Assembly (NCBI GenBank): GCA_000024525.1
Contig: CP001769.1
Coordinates: forward strand, 2,776,001 to 2,840,000
Direction: 5' to 3'
Length of the DNA stretch: 64,000 nt
Source: Spirosoma linguale DSM 74
GTDB taxonomy: Bacteria; Bacteroidota; Bacteroidia; Cytophagales; Spirosomataceae
Shown: one piece after another, positions 18,037 to 27,876 of the stretch
Numbering within the stretch: position 1 is the first letter of the stretch
How the letters are laid out: each line of letters opens with the position of its first letter
Notes under the pieces: model-generated
What the model saw: only the letters and a program-made list of their open reading frames with translations
What the model was told of the DNA's origin: nothing
The model's database searches: none
Position numbers and translations under genes: made by a program

Positions 18037-18528
18037 AACGCGTTGCAATATTTCTTCCTCCGTCGTTTCCCCGGAAATAATAATATGGGCCTGCGTATAA
18101 ATCGGCAGGCGACTCTCGTGCCGGGCCTTTAAAATCTCCGCCAGTTCAGGGTCTGCCGCGTTATTCAGTGGTCTGTCCTCCTGTGCATGTGCCGTTATGC
18201 GCTGCACCAGTACATTGACCGGCACATCCAGAAACACCGATACGCCCGTTGCGTTGATATACGCCATATTGTCGTGAAAACAGGGCATTCCCCCTCCAGT
18301 CGATACAACCATATTACCACCGGGACGAATTGTCCGAAGCACCCGCCGTTCGGCCTCTCTAAAGTATGCCTCCCCTGACTCGGCAAAAATTTCGGCAATA
18401 GTCCGACCTTCCTCCCGGCTAATCAGTTTATCCGTGTCGATAAACCGGTAGTGGAGGGTATCAGCCACTCGTTTACCCAATGTACTTTTGCCAGACGATG
18501 GCATGCCAATTAAGAAGATATTTTTCAA
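18022..18528 (-). CDS. aroK: Shikimate kinase
   Basis: A 168-residue shikimate kinase, which phosphorylates shikimate in the path to chorismate. The P-loop GMPSSGKSTLGK is at residues 8-19, the shikimate-binding FIDTDKLISREEG at about 29-41, GGGMPCF (the GGG motif) at about 78-84, and the lid Arg in ERPLNN-like DRPLNN. Size is normal. It lies downstream of the BT_3928-type gene on the same strand, separated by a long hairpin, and its stop is embedded in the terminator stem. Confidence 0.95.
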   Translation of the reverse strand: MKNIFLIGMPSSGKSTLGKRVADTLHYRFIDTDKLISREEGRTIAEIFAESGEAYFREAERRVLRTIRPGGNMVVSTGGGMPCFHDNMAYINATGVSVFLDVPVNVLVQRITAHAQEDRPLNNAADPELAEILKARHESRLPIYTQAHIIISGETTEEEILQRVGKYL

Positions 18529-18541
18529 AGTTAGGAGCGAG

Positions 18542-18622
18542 GAGTTAGAAGCGGGGAATTAGGAGTTACTGACGCGAAAATACTACCAGCGTCAGCAACT
18601 TCTAACTCCCCGCTTCTAACTC
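18542..18622. repeat. Long intergenic hairpin, 34-base arms
   Basis: Arms 18542-18575 and 18589-18622 match in inverted orientation at all but three positions. It directly abuts the stop codon of the BT_3928-type gene and precedes aroK in the direction of transcription, so it may terminate or attenuate readthrough into aroK. Confidence 0.75.
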
Positions 18623-19765
18623 TTATTTACTTAAAGAAATTACCTCTGCCGCGTCGGGCGTTGAATTAAAGTGCCATTTGCCCTTTACGACACCGTTATC
18701 CAGCAACCAGGTGCCGGGATTTGAGCGCATAATGGTCTTCAAAACCGTAGCATCGGCTTTATAGTAAGGAATCGTTTCGAGCTGAAATTCCTTGCGGAAT
18801 GCCTTTATTTCATCATCACTGGTAGACGTCAGGATATAAGCTGTAACGGCCGATCCTTTCAGGCCCTCAACCAGAGCACGAATGGCGGGTAAACTCCCTG
18901 CGTCAATATCTGTCGTATTCTTTACGATAATAAACAGCTTTTTGCCCTCGAAGGTCTGCTGGGTAAAGTCCCCTTCGTCATTCCAGATGCGGTAATCGGT
19001 GATTTTAGGTTTGGCGTTCGGGTTCACCAATACCATCTCTTTGAATTTATAGCTCTGATCCGTCGGGTACTGCTCAAACTCGGCCGTCTTGCCATCTTTC
19101 TCCATCACATACTCGTACCGCATTGGCTCGGAAGGCTTCATGCCGGCCGGAATGCTTTTACCAACCGCATACGGTAGCATGTCGATTGGTGGCAGAAACT
19201 GAACGGCGTAAATACCCAGCGCTAAGGTCAGTACAATGGTGATACCTACCAACCAGCCCGTATTTCGGGAACGAAGCCGATTGCGATGGCCTATGATAAA
19301 TAAGATGAGTACCATCAGGACAATGTCTTTCGTAAACGATGTCCAGGGCTTTAGCTTTATGGCATCTCCGAAGCAGCCGCAGTCGGTTACCCGGTCGAAA
19401 TAGGCAGAATAAAATGTCAGAAACGTAAAAAAGGTAATCAGGAAGAACAATAGCCAAACGGTGACTTTGGGTTTATAGGAGGCCAGCAGCGCAACGCCCA
19501 GGATCACTTCGGCCGCGCAGAACAGCACCGACATGGCCAGGGTGAACGGCACCAGCGCCATGAAGAAATCGTGCATGAACGGTAAATCCTGCGCGAAAAC
19601 CTCGAAGTACTCTTCAAACTTGATCTGGGTGCCTACGGGATCATTCAGTTTAATTAGCCCGGAAAAAATAAAAACAATACCGACCAGAATACGGGCGATA
19701 CGGGCGGCAATCAGCATGGGGGGCGTGCCGGTCTTAACCTTAGGTTGCGCTGTTGATGCGTTCAT
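18623..19765 (-). CDS. BT_3928-family membrane protein (DoxX/MauE-like)
   Basis: A 380-residue protein. Residues 1-190 carry about five membrane helices of the DoxX/MauE type, with the Cys pair in DRVTDCGCFGDAIKL (about residues 125-140) at the membrane face, as in MauE and thiol-redox DoxX proteins. Residues 210-380 form a soluble part with thioredoxin-like features (KKLFIIVKNTTDIDA and TIMRSNPGTWLLDNGVVKGKW) but no CxxC. A role in thiol chemistry or respiration is inference. The neighbourhood DUF1599 - folP is conserved in Bacteroidota. Confidence 0.85.
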   Translation of the reverse strand: MNASTAQPKVKTGTPPMLIAARIARILVGIVFIFSGLIKLNDPVGTQIKFEEYFEVFAQDLPFMHDFFMALVPFTLAMSVLFCAAEVILGVALLASYKPKVTVWLLFFLITFFTFLTFYSAYFDRVTDCGCFGDAIKLKPWTSFTKDIVLMVLILFIIGHRNRLRSRNTGWLVGITIVLTLALGIYAVQFLPPIDMLPYAVGKSIPAGMKPSEPMRYEYVMEKDGKTAEFEQYPTDQSYKFKEMVLVNPNAKPKITDYRIWNDEGDFTQQTFEGKKLFIIVKNTTDIDAGSLPAIRALVEGLKGSAVTAYILTSTSDDEIKAFRKEFQLETIPYYKADATVLKTIMRSNPGTWLLDNGVVKGKWHFNSTPDAAEVISLSK

Positions 19766-19846
19766 TTTTACAGATAAGCATAAAGGATAAATAGAGGTCC
19801 ATCTGATTATTCACTATCCGATGGCCCGACATTAGTCCTTCGTGCT

Positions 19847-20386
19847 TCATTCAATAGTAAGTTTTATTAAACAGAAAACGGCATAGTTGATCATATCCAT
19901 ATAATTGGCATCAACTCCTTCCGAAACCAGCGTATTCCCCTGATTATCCTCAATCTGCTTGGTACGCAGCAGCTTCATCAGGATAATATCGGTCATCGAA
20001 CTAACGCGCATATCGCGCCAGGCTTCGCCGTAGTCGTGATTCTTAGCGAAAAGCAGATCAATAACCTGGCCAATTTCGTGATCATAAAGCGTTTCAAGCT
20101 CGGTAGTAGGAATATCCGTGCGTTTATCATCGAATAAGCGTAGTTGGATAAGCGCCATAACGCAGTAATTGATGATTCCCACAAATTCGGGTTCTATCCC
20201 CTCGCCCACCCGGCTAACGCCCGTTTCCTGCAACGTTCGGATACGCTGGGCTTTTATATAAATCTGGTCGGTGATGCTTGGCAGGCGTAAAATCCGCCAG
20301 GCCGTTCCATAATCCTTATTTTTTTTAAGGAATAAATCTTTGCAGCGTTGGATAACCTGCCGATATTCGGATTCGGTATTGTGCAC
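19847..20386 (-). CDS. DUF1599 domain protein
   Basis: A 179-residue protein made of two similar halves. Each has the motif LFLKKNKDYGTAWRILR / LLFAKNHDYGEAWRDMR followed by SITDQIYIKAQRI / SMTDIILMKLLRTKQIED and ends with INYCVMALIQL / INYAVFCLIKL. This duplicated DUF1599 architecture is universal in Bacteroidota; the function is not established, a nucleotide-related role has been suggested from fold similarity. It is divergent from folP and on the same strand as the BT_3928-type gene. Confidence 0.9.
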   Translation of the reverse strand: MHNTESEYRQVIQRCKDLFLKKNKDYGTAWRILRLPSITDQIYIKAQRIRTLQETGVSRVGEGIEPEFVGIINYCVMALIQLRLFDDKRTDIPTTELETLYDHEIGQVIDLLFAKNHDYGEAWRDMRVSSMTDIILMKLLRTKQIEDNQGNTLVSEGVDANYMDMINYAVFCLIKLTIE

Positions 20387-20471
20387 GGTTTTCAGTTTAC
20401 GGTCTTCGGCTTATCCCGGGTTTAAGGCTCGCTTACCGTGATCCTCAACCCGTAAACCAAAAACTAATTTC

Positions 20472-21332
20472 ATGCCGAAAGTTACAAAAAAAACGCTCAA
20501 CTGCCGGGGGCGGCTGCTCGATTTAGCCCAACCTGCGGTTATGGGCATCCTTAATATCACCCCTGATTCATTCTTTACCGGTAGTCGCGTATCTCTCGAT
20601 GAGACCCTTTTGCGGGCAGGTCAGATGCTTACGGATGGGGCAACCTTTCTGGACGTTGGAGGGTATTCCACCCGGCCCGGTGCCGCCGACGTAAGCCCTG
20701 CTCAGGAAGCAGATCGGGTTATTCCGGTCATTGAGTCAATTTTAGCAAATTTCCCCGACGCACTGGTATCGATCGATACCTTTCGCGCTTCGGTAGCCCG
20801 GCAGGCTGTTGAGGCAGGAGCCTGTGTTATAAACGATGTATCGGGGGGAACACTCGACCCGGCTATGTTCGATACAGTGGGTGAACTGGCCCGCTCAGGA
20901 ATGGGTGTTCCGTACGTATTGATGCACATGCGCGGCACACCGCAAACCATGCAATCGATGACCACTTACCAACAGCTTGTGGTTGATGTGATCGATGAAC
21001 TAGCCAGTCAGTTGGCGCGCTTACGGACGCGGGGAGCGACAGATATAATTTTAGACCCTGGATTTGGCTTTGCCAAGACGCCTGCGCAAAATTTTGAGTT
21101 GTTAAATAGTCTGAATAGCTTCCACATTTTTGACGAGCCACTCCTGATCGGTTTATCTCGCAAAACGACGGTCTGGAAGACCCTGAATATCAAACCAGAA
21201 GAGGCCCTGAATGGTACGACAGTACTCAATACGGCAGCCCTGCTGAAAGGGGCGTCCATTCTGCGCGTTCACGATGTCCGGGAGGCTGTTGAGGCAGTAA
21301 AACTTACACAAAAAATAATTTTATTTGACTAG
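20472..21332 (+). CDS. folP: Dihydropteroate synthase
   Basis: A 286-residue dihydropteroate synthase, which joins pterin pyrophosphate and p-aminobenzoate in folate synthesis. Motifs: VMGILNITPDSFF (residues 23-35) with the pyrophosphate-binding Asn, FLDVGGYSTRPGA, SIDTFRASVA, INDVSGG, LMHMRGTPQTMQ, ILDPGFGFAKT and LIGLSRK. All expected substrate-binding residues are present. It is the target of sulfonamides. The gene is divergent from the DUF1599 gene and precedes tRNA-Lys. Confidence 0.96.
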   Translation: MPKVTKKTLNCRGRLLDLAQPAVMGILNITPDSFFTGSRVSLDETLLRAGQMLTDGATFLDVGGYSTRPGAADVSPAQEADRVIPVIESILANFPDALVSIDTFRASVARQAVEAGACVINDVSGGTLDPAMFDTVGELARSGMGVPYVLMHMRGTPQTMQSMTTYQQLVVDVIDELASQLARLRTRGATDIILDPGFGFAKTPAQNFELLNSLNSFHIFDEPLLIGLSRKTTVWKTLNIKPEEALNGTTVLNTAALLKGASILRVHDVREAVEAVKLTQKIILFD

Positions 21333-21334
21333 CT

Positions 21335-21366
21335 ATTGCGTTTACCAAAACAATTACCTACTTTTG
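21335..21366 (+). promoter_or_regulatory. Candidate promoter of tRNA-Lys
   Basis: A -7 element TACTTTTG at 21359-21366 matches TAnnTTTG, with ATTG at 21335-21338 as a weak -33 box 20 bases upstream. The inferred start would lie near 21373, about 37 bases before the tRNA. Confidence 0.5.
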
Positions 21367-21409
21367 CATTCCCAAACGACGAACACCCCCTGTTAGTCAA
21401 ACGGGAAAC

Positions 21410-21482
21410 GATCTGGTAGCTCAGCTGGTAGAGCAATACACTTTTAATGTATGGGTCCTGGGTTCGAATCCCAGCCGGATCA
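21410..21482 (+). tRNA. tRNA-Lys (anticodon TTT)
   Basis: Acceptor GATCTGG pairs with CCGGATC with one G-U; the D arm has GCTCAGCTGGTAGAGC, the anticodon loop CTTTTAA gives TTT at 21443-21445, and the T arm CTGGGTTCGAATCCCAG is canonical. CCA is not encoded. A terminator follows within 10 bases, so it is a single-tRNA transcript. Confidence 0.97.
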
Positions 21483-21491
21483 CAAAATACC

Positions 21492-21519
21492 AAAAGCCGC
21501 TCATTGAGCGGCTTTTTTT
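21492..21519 (+). terminator. Rho-independent terminator after tRNA-Lys
   Basis: AAAAGCCGCTCA pairs with TGAGCGGCTTTT (very short loop), followed by a T tract. Confidence 0.88.
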
Positions 21520-21553
21520 ATGCCCTCCCTTGTGTTTAGCCTCCCGATTTTGT

Positions 21554-21561
21554 TATTTTTG
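21554..21561 (+). promoter_or_regulatory. Candidate -7 element of the amidohydrolase gene
   Basis: TATTTTTG fits TAnnTTTG and lies about 70 bases before the ATG at 21630. No good -33 box is seen. Confidence 0.35.
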
Positions 21562-21629
21562 AGGTAATACAATACCCTTACTCAACAGCCGGGTTTCGTA
21601 ATCACCATCACTTCTTTAGACCTATCTGT

Positions 21630-22916
21630 ATGCGTTTATCCGTTTACTACATCAGTGTTTTCCTGGTAGGATTGACGTTTACAAATACAGATGCTCAGAA
21701 ATCGGCGATTGTTTGCCGCCAGTTGATCGACGGTACGGGAAAGGTCATTCAGAACGCAGCCCTTGTTCTGGATGCTGAACGAATCATAGCGGCTGGGAGC
21801 AGGCAAATTATCCCTAAAGGTGTTCCCATTACAGACCTGGGCGAGTACACGGTTCTCCCCGGCATGATCGATGCCCACGTTCATCCATTTATCGACAAAG
21901 ACGATTATCAGGTCGATCATTTACGCCGGAGTTCAGCCCAGAAAGCACTCGAAGGACTTAAGAACGTACAGGATTTACTACTGGCGGGTTGGACATCTTT
22001 ACGAATTGCCGGTGATGCTGATGTAGCGTACGCACAGTTCGATATTCGTAATGCCATTAATAAAGGACTGTTTGTTGGCCCGCGCATCTTCGGAGCAGGG
22101 CACTATATATCCGTAACGGGCGGTGGGGGTGATATTAACTTTATGTCTCATGAGCAACCCATTCTCGCCGATGGCCTTATAGCAAATGGCCCTGATGAAA
22201 TGCGCAAAGCCGTTCGGGAAGAGATAAAACACGGTAGCGACTGGATTAAAATACTGGTAACGGGCGCATTTATGACCGTTGGTGATAATCCGCAGGACGT
22301 TCATTTCAGTGCCGAAGAATTAAGGGCCGTGATGGAAGAGGCCGCCCGCCGACATCGACCCGTAATGGCTCATGCCCATGCTACAGAAGGCATTAAAATG
22401 GCCATTAAAGCTGGCGTCCGTTCTATAGAGCATGGTTCTTATCTGGACGAGGAAGGAATCGACCTGCTAATTCAGCATGGCACATACCTTGTGCCAACAC
22501 TCAGTGTTGACCTATTTTTTCAGGAGAAGTACTTCAATAGTAAAGCGCTCGCCAAAGCTGTTCAATTAGGGAAAAAAGTAAACGATGAAAACACCAGAAA
22601 CAGGATGATCTCGCTTGCCATTAGTAAAGGCGTTAAAGTAGCACTAGGTACCGATAACGTTGGCTTTCCACCTACTTTCCCGGCCCGTGAATTTGCTGAG
22701 TTAGTAAAACTAGGCATGACACCAATGCAGGCAATTCAGGCAGGCACCAAAGTAAATGCCGAGATGCTAGGTAAGGAAAAAGACCTTGGTACGCTTGAAA
22801 CAGGGAAATTTGCCGATCTGATTGCGGTTAAAGGTAATCCGCTCACCGATATTACAGAGCTACAACGGGTCAAATTTGTGATGATTGGAGGCAAAATCAT
22901 CAAATTTGAGAAGTAA
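21630..22916 (+). CDS. Secreted amidohydrolase family protein
   Basis: A 428-residue metal-dependent amidohydrolase with a signal peptide (residues 1-22, ending TDAQ). The N-terminal composite beta domain leads to the metal motif GMIDAHVHPF (HxH, about residues 79-88); later ligands are seen as Lys in HGSDWIKILVTGAF, His in VMAHAHA, His in SIEHGS and Asp in ALGTDNVG. The C-terminus LETGKFADLIAVKGNPLTDI is typical of the imidazolonepropionase/Xaa-Pro-dipeptidase-like subgroup. The substrate, possibly a peptide or lactam in the periplasm, is unknown. Confidence 0.88.
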   Translation: MRLSVYYISVFLVGLTFTNTDAQKSAIVCRQLIDGTGKVIQNAALVLDAERIIAAGSRQIIPKGVPITDLGEYTVLPGMIDAHVHPFIDKDDYQVDHLRRSSAQKALEGLKNVQDLLLAGWTSLRIAGDADVAYAQFDIRNAINKGLFVGPRIFGAGHYISVTGGGGDINFMSHEQPILADGLIANGPDEMRKAVREEIKHGSDWIKILVTGAFMTVGDNPQDVHFSAEELRAVMEEAARRHRPVMAHAHATEGIKMAIKAGVRSIEHGSYLDEEGIDLLIQHGTYLVPTLSVDLFFQEKYFNSKALAKAVQLGKKVNDENTRNRMISLAISKGVKVALGTDNVGFPPTFPAREFAELVKLGMTPMQAIQAGTKVNAEMLGKEKDLGTLETGKFADLIAVKGNPLTDITELQRVKFVMIGGKIIKFEK

Positions 22917-23122
22917 GTCTCCAATAGAATAACCTAAAAAAGTCACTTTCTTAAAGTCAGACCTATACATCGGCATGCAATTAGTTTGTATTAACCGACG
23001 CCTGCCGAGTTAACAAATTGTCATTTCCCAAGAAGAATTATAATCAAAATCACAATAAATACCGCTAACTATAAAATTCTGACAAAGGCAGTTTTTGCCA
23101 AATTTTTTTAGTAGTATATTGC

Positions 23123-23135
23123 GTGACTTTGTCAC
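23123..23135. promoter_or_regulatory. Dyad in the gltB leader, Crp/Fnr-like
   Basis: GTGAC-TTT-GTCAC is a perfect 5-3-5 dyad about 150 bases before the gltB ATG. It resembles Crp/Fnr-family sites, but spacing differs from the classical one and no regulator is identified. The rest of the 370-base leader (22917-23286) is AT-rich, with a repeated CGTCAG-GCT word at about 23143 and 23179, and no other clear signal. Confidence 0.25.
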
Positions 23136-23286
23136 AAACGCCCGTCAGCCTGGCTGTATCTTCTGGTTTAGTTTAACGTCAGGCTACCCTGTTAATTTAG
23201 ATTTTCTTAATTTTCGCCCTAGTTTTTTGCGATTTTGGCAATCAAAGTCGAGAAGAACAACGGCCTTACCCAACACTGTTACGACC

Positions 23287-26200
23287 ATGTCTGATCAGGT
23301 TGACCAATTGGCGGGGCTCTACCGCCCCGAGTTTGAACACGATAACTGCGGTATCGGCTTTGTGGCCCATATCAAAGGCCGCAAGTCCCACAAGATTGTT
23401 TCGGATGCCCTCCAGATGCTTCGGCGTATGGAGCACCGGGGTGCAGTCGGTTCCGAGCCGAATTCCGGCGATGGTGCTGGTCTGCTCATCCAGATTCCGC
23501 ACGAATTCTTTGTGGATGAAACCCGTAAGCTGGGCGTTCACCTCCCTCCTGCACTCGAATATGGTGTGGGTATGGTCTATTTCCCGAAAGATGTATGGCT
23601 CCGCGAAGAATGCCGGGCTATACTGAACCGAAAAATGAAAATGCTCGGTCTGGAGCTGCTTTGTTACCGGGTCGTACCGGTCAACAACAGCGACCTTGGC
23701 AACGGATCAAAGTCCGCCGAGCCTCAGATGGAGCAGGTGTTTATTAAACGCCCGGCCGACATTACCAATGCTGACGATTTTGAGCGTAAACTTTACATTC
23801 TACGTAACTACAGCACCCGCATCATCAATGAAACGATTGCGGGCGTAGATACCTTCTATTTCTCGTCGCTCTCCTGCCGGACCATTACCTATAAAGGGCA
23901 GTTGACGACGCTCCAGCTGGAGCCTTATTTCCCCGATCTTCAGAACGAAGAGGTCGTATCGGCACTGGGTGTTGTTCACTCACGCTTCTCGACCAATACG
24001 TTCCCTTCGTGGAAACTGGCGCAGCCGTTCCGGTACATCGCCCATAACGGGGAGATCAATACCGTGCGCGGAAACGTGAACTGGATGAAAGCCGCCGAAG
24101 GGTTGCTCGAATCGTCGAAGTTTACGAAAGACGAAATGGACATGCTGCTGCCCATCTGCGACCAGCGCCAGTCCGACTCGGCCAACCTTGACAATGCCAT
24201 TGAGTTGCTGGTCATGAGCGGGCGGTCATTGCCGCACGTGATGATGATGCTCGTTCCCGAAGCCTGGGACGGCAACGAACACATGGACCCCTATCGGAAA
24301 GCGTTCTACGAATTCCACGCGGCCCTGATTGAGCCCTGGGATGGACCAGCCTCGATTTCCTTTACCGATGGCCGCATCGTGGGCGCAACCCTCGACCGGA
24401 ATGGTCTGCGCCCGTCGCGTTTCTGGGTCACCAATGAAGATGTCGTGATTATGGCGTCGGAGGTGGGTGTACTCGACATCGATCCCGCTACGGTGGTGTC
24501 GAAAGGTCGTTTACAACCCGGCAAAATGTTTCTGGTCGATATGGAGCAGGGACGGATTGTAGCCGATGAAGAGATCAAAGCCGAAATGGCTGGCCGTCAG
24601 CCGTATCAGCAATGGCTGGACGAAAACAAGGTCCGGATTCAGGATCTTGAAGCGCCTATTCGCCAATACAGCAATTATGATCCGGCTAAATTGCTTCGGA
24701 TGCAACAGGCCTTTGGCTTTACGTCTGAAGATTTACGGATGATTCTGGCCCCGATGGTCGAAACGGGCAAAGAAGCCCTCGGTTCTATGGGTACCGATGT
24801 GCCTCTGGCCATTCTGTCGGAGCAGAGCCAGCACATGAGCCACTACTTCAAACAGTTGTTTGCTCAGGTCACTAACCCGCCCATCGACTCCATTCGGGAG
24901 CGGTCGATCATGTCGCTTATCTCGTTTGTAGGTGCTACGTATAACCTGCTGAGCGAGTCGCCCAAGCACTGCCGCCAGGTAGAGCTTGACCAGCCGGTGC
25001 TGACGACCAAAGAGTTCGACAAACTCCGGTTTATCGACAAGCCGAACTTCCAGGCCAAAACGATCAACTGTCTTTTCACCGCCGATGGCGAGGGGAAATC
25101 ACTGGAGCGGGCACTCGATCGGATTTGTCGCTACGCCGAAGATGCGATTCAGGATGGCTATTCGATCTTGGTGCTGTCGGACCGCGCTATCGACTCCAGC
25201 CATGCGCCAATTCCGTCGCTGCTGTCGACATCGGCCATTCACCACTACCTGATCCGTCAGGGCTTGCGGGGTAAGGTCGGTATCGTGGTGGAAGCGGGCG
25301 ATGTGTGGGAAACGCACCACGTAGCTACGCTTATCGGCTATGGCGCGTCGGGTGTGAACCCCTACATGGCCTTCGAAACGATTGCCAACATGAAAGAGAA
25401 AGGCTTGCTGGCGGTTGATTATGACCTCGACAAGCTCTTCAAAAACTACATCAAAGCGGTCAACGGTGAGTTGCTCAAAATCTTCTCGAAGATGGGTATC
25501 TCCACACTTCAGTCGTACCAGGGCGCGATGATTTTCGAGTGCCTGGGACTGAACGAAGAGGTGGTGAGCCGTTATTTCACCGGTACCATTTCGCGCATTG
25601 GCGGTATGGGTCTGGACGAAATTGCCCGCGAAATTCTGGTGCGCCACTGCGTGGCGTTCCCGGATATGCCCGTGTCGGCACCGCGTTTGGAAGTGGGTGG
25701 TATCTATCAGTGGAAGCAACGGGGCGAAAAGCACATTTTCAACCCCGACACCATCCACCTGCTGCAACAGTCGACCAAGAAGAACGATTACTCGATCTTC
25801 AAAAAATACTCCAAACTGATCGACGACCAGACTCAGAAAGCTATTACGCTGCGTGGTCTGTTGAAGTTCAAGAAAGGAGCGTCTGTCCCTATCGAAGAGG
25901 TTGAACCCATCGAAAGCATCTTCAAACGCTTTGCAACGGGGGCTATGTCGTTCGGGTCGATTTCGTGGGAAGCGCATACTACCCTGGCCATTGCCATGAA
26001 CCGCATCGGTGGTAAAAGCAACTCAGGCGAAGGTGGCGAAGACGAACTGCGCTACACCCCGCTCGAAAACGGCGACAGCATGAACTCGGGTATCAAGCAG
26101 GTAGCCTCGGGCCGTTTCGGTGTCACGAGTTATTACCTGACCAACGCCCGCGAACTTCAGATCAAAATGGCGCAGGGTGCCAAACCCGGCGAAGGTGGTC

Positions 26201-27861
26201 AGCTGCCCGGCTTTAAAGTCGACGACTGGATTGGCCGGACGCGTCACTCTACCCCCGGTGTAGGTCTGATTTCGCCCCCTCCTCACCACGATATTTATTC
26301 GATCGAGGATTTGGCGCAACTTATCTCCGACCTGAAGAACGCCAACCGGGATGCCCGGATCAGCGTGAAGCTAGTATCGGAAGCCGGGGTTGGTACGATT
26401 GCCGCCGGGGTTGCTAAAGCCCACGCCGACCACATCCTGATTTCGGGACACGATGGCGGTACGGGAGCCTCTCCCCTATCGTCGATCCGTCACGCGGGTC
26501 TGCCGTGGGAGTTGGGTCTGGCCGAAGCACACCAGACGCTGGTTCGCAATAAACTGCGCGGTCGCGTAACGGTACAGGCCGACGGCCAGATGCGTACCGG
26601 TCGGGATCTGGCGATTGCCGCCCTGCTCGGTGCCGAAGAATTCGGTGTCGCTACGGCTGCACTGGTCGCTACGGGTTGTATCATGATGCGGAAGTGCCAC
26701 CTGAACACCTGCCCGGTGGGTGTGGCCACGCAGAATAAAGAGCTTCGTGCCCTGTTTACCGGCAAGCCTGAGCATGTGGTGAACATGTTTACCTTCCTGG
26801 CAATGGAGTTGCGCGAGATCATGGCCGAGCTGGGTTTCCGGACCATCAACGAAATGGTGGGACAGGCCCAGATGCTCGAACTCCGCGACAATCTGCCGCA
26901 CTGGAAATACAAGAAAGTAAATCTGAATGCCCTGCTGTACAAAGAGCCAACCAACCTCGATGTGGCCCTGTACAAGCAGGAAGAGCAAAACCATTACCTG
27001 GACGACGTCCTCGACAGGAAACTGATCGAACTGGCGCAACCCGCGCTGGCCTCGGCCGAACCGGTATATGGCGAGTTCACGGTGCAGAACATCGACCGGA
27101 GCATTGGCACGATGCTGTCCAACGAAATCTCGAAAGTGTACGGTGGTCCGGGTCTGCCCGACAGCACCATTCACGTCAAGCTACGCGGTACGGCGGGCCA
27201 GAGCTTTGGTGCCTTCGCTACGGCGGGTATCAAACTGGAACTGGAAGGCGACGCCAACGACTACTTCGGCAAAGGCCTTTGCGGGGCTCAGCTGATTGTG
27301 TACCCAGACCGGGCGGCCCAGTTCAAACCGGAAGAAAACAGCATCGTCGGTAACGTGTCGTTCTACGGCGCTACCTCGGGCGAAGCCTTTATCCGGGGTA
27401 TGGCGGGCGAACGCTTCTGCGTCCGTAACTCGGGAGCCAAAGTCGTGGTGGAAGGCGTGGGCGACCACGGTCTTGAGTACATGACGGGTGGTTTAGCCAT
27501 CATCCTTGGGCAGACGGGCCGTAACTTCGCGGCCGGTATGTCGGGTGGGGTTGCCTATGTCTTCGATAAAGACGGTACGTTTGCGTCGAAAGTAAACCCG
27601 GAAATGGTTAAGCTGGAATCGCTCACCGACGAAGACCAGAGCATTATCCGCGAATACGTTGAGAAGCATTTCCAGTATACCACGAGTAATCTGGCGCTGG
27701 GCCTTATCGAAAACTGGGATGACCAGATTGGCCGGTTCGTGAAAGTGATGCCAACCGACTTCAAAAACGCACTCGCTGGTCGGGGTATCTCGCTGGCCGA
27801 TCAGATTCGCGACAAGAACATTGTTTATCAGGACATAACCGTAGATGTGACGCACGGGTAA
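23287..27861 (+). CDS. gltB: Glutamate synthase, large subunit
   Basis: A 1524-residue large subunit of NADPH-dependent glutamate synthase, which transfers the amide of glutamine to 2-oxoglutarate. The order is glutaminase class II domain (Cys21 in DNCGIGFVA, exposed after removal of a 20-residue propeptide), central domain, FMN/2-oxoglutarate (beta/alpha)8 domain (GGKSNSGEGGEDELR, HDGGTGASPLSSI), the 3Fe-4S Cys cluster in CIMMRKCHLNTCPVGVATQ, and the C-terminal beta-helix with repeated Gly motifs. The frame extends upstream to a TTG at 23095, but MSDQVDQLAGLY at 23287 matches the family start. gltD follows 15 bases later. Confidence 0.97.
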   Translation: MSDQVDQLAGLYRPEFEHDNCGIGFVAHIKGRKSHKIVSDALQMLRRMEHRGAVGSEPNSGDGAGLLIQIPHEFFVDETRKLGVHLPPALEYGVGMVYFPKDVWLREECRAILNRKMKMLGLELLCYRVVPVNNSDLGNGSKSAEPQMEQVFIKRPADITNADDFERKLYILRNYSTRIINETIAGVDTFYFSSLSCRTITYKGQLTTLQLEPYFPDLQNEEVVSALGVVHSRFSTNTFPSWKLAQPFRYIAHNGEINTVRGNVNWMKAAEGLLESSKFTKDEMDMLLPICDQRQSDSANLDNAIELLVMSGRSLPHVMMMLVPEAWDGNEHMDPYRKAFYEFHAALIEPWDGPASISFTDGRIVGATLDRNGLRPSRFWVTNEDVVIMASEVGVLDIDPATVVSKGRLQPGKMFLVDMEQGRIVADEEIKAEMAGRQPYQQWLDENKVRIQDLEAPIRQYSNYDPAKLLRMQQAFGFTSEDLRMILAPMVETGKEALGSMGTDVPLAILSEQSQHMSHYFKQLFAQVTNPPIDSIRERSIMSLISFVGATYNLLSESPKHCRQVELDQPVLTTKEFDKLRFIDKPNFQAKTINCLFTADGEGKSLERALDRICRYAEDAIQDGYSILVLSDRAIDSSHAPIPSLLSTSAIHHYLIRQGLRGKVGIVVEAGDVWETHHVATLIGYGASGVNPYMAFETIANMKEKGLLAVDYDLDKLFKNYIKAVNGELLKIFSKMGISTLQSYQGAMIFECLGLNEEVVSRYFTGTISRIGGMGLDEIAREILVRHCVAFPDMPVSAPRLEVGGIYQWKQRGEKHIFNPDTIHLLQQSTKKNDYSIFKKYSKLIDDQTQKAITLRGLLKFKKGASVPIEEVEPIESIFKRFATGAMSFGSISWEAHTTLAIAMNRIGGKSNSGEGGEDELRYTPLENGDSMNSGIKQVASGRFGVTSYYLTNARELQIKMAQGAKPGEGGQLPGFKVDDWIGRTRHSTPGVGLISPPPHHDIYSIEDLAQLISDLKNANRDARISVKLVSEAGVGTIAAGVAKAHADHILISGHDGGTGASPLSSIRHAGLPWELGLAEAHQTLVRNKLRGRVTVQADGQMRTGRDLAIAALLGAEEFGVATAALVATGCIMMRKCHLNTCPVGVATQNKELRALFTGKPEHVVNMFTFLAMELREIMAELGFRTINEMVGQAQMLELRDNLPHWKYKKVNLNALLYKEPTNLDVALYKQEEQNHYLDDVLDRKLIELAQPALASAEPVYGEFTVQNIDRSIGTMLSNEISKVYGGPGLPDSTIHVKLRGTAGQSFGAFATAGIKLELEGDANDYFGKGLCGAQLIVYPDRAAQFKPEENSIVGNVSFYGATSGEAFIRGMAGERFCVRNSGAKVVVEGVGDHGLEYMTGGLAIILGQTGRNFAAGMSGGVAYVFDKDGTFASKVNPEMVKLESLTDEDQSIIREYVEKHFQYTTSNLALGLIENWDDQIGRFVKVMPTDFKNALAGRGISLADQIRDKNIVYQDITVDVTHG

Positions 27862-27876
27862 TTGCGAAGTAGTATT

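Noticed and set aside
23095..23286. 64-residue N-terminal extension of gltB
   Set aside because: Starts with TTG and has no similarity to the family; the processed Cys at residue 21 from the 23287 start fits the class II glutaminase propeptide.
25099..25977. 292-residue frame antisense to gltB
   Set aside because: Shadow of the gltB coding frame in high-G+C sequence; Arg/His/Val-rich composition without domain.
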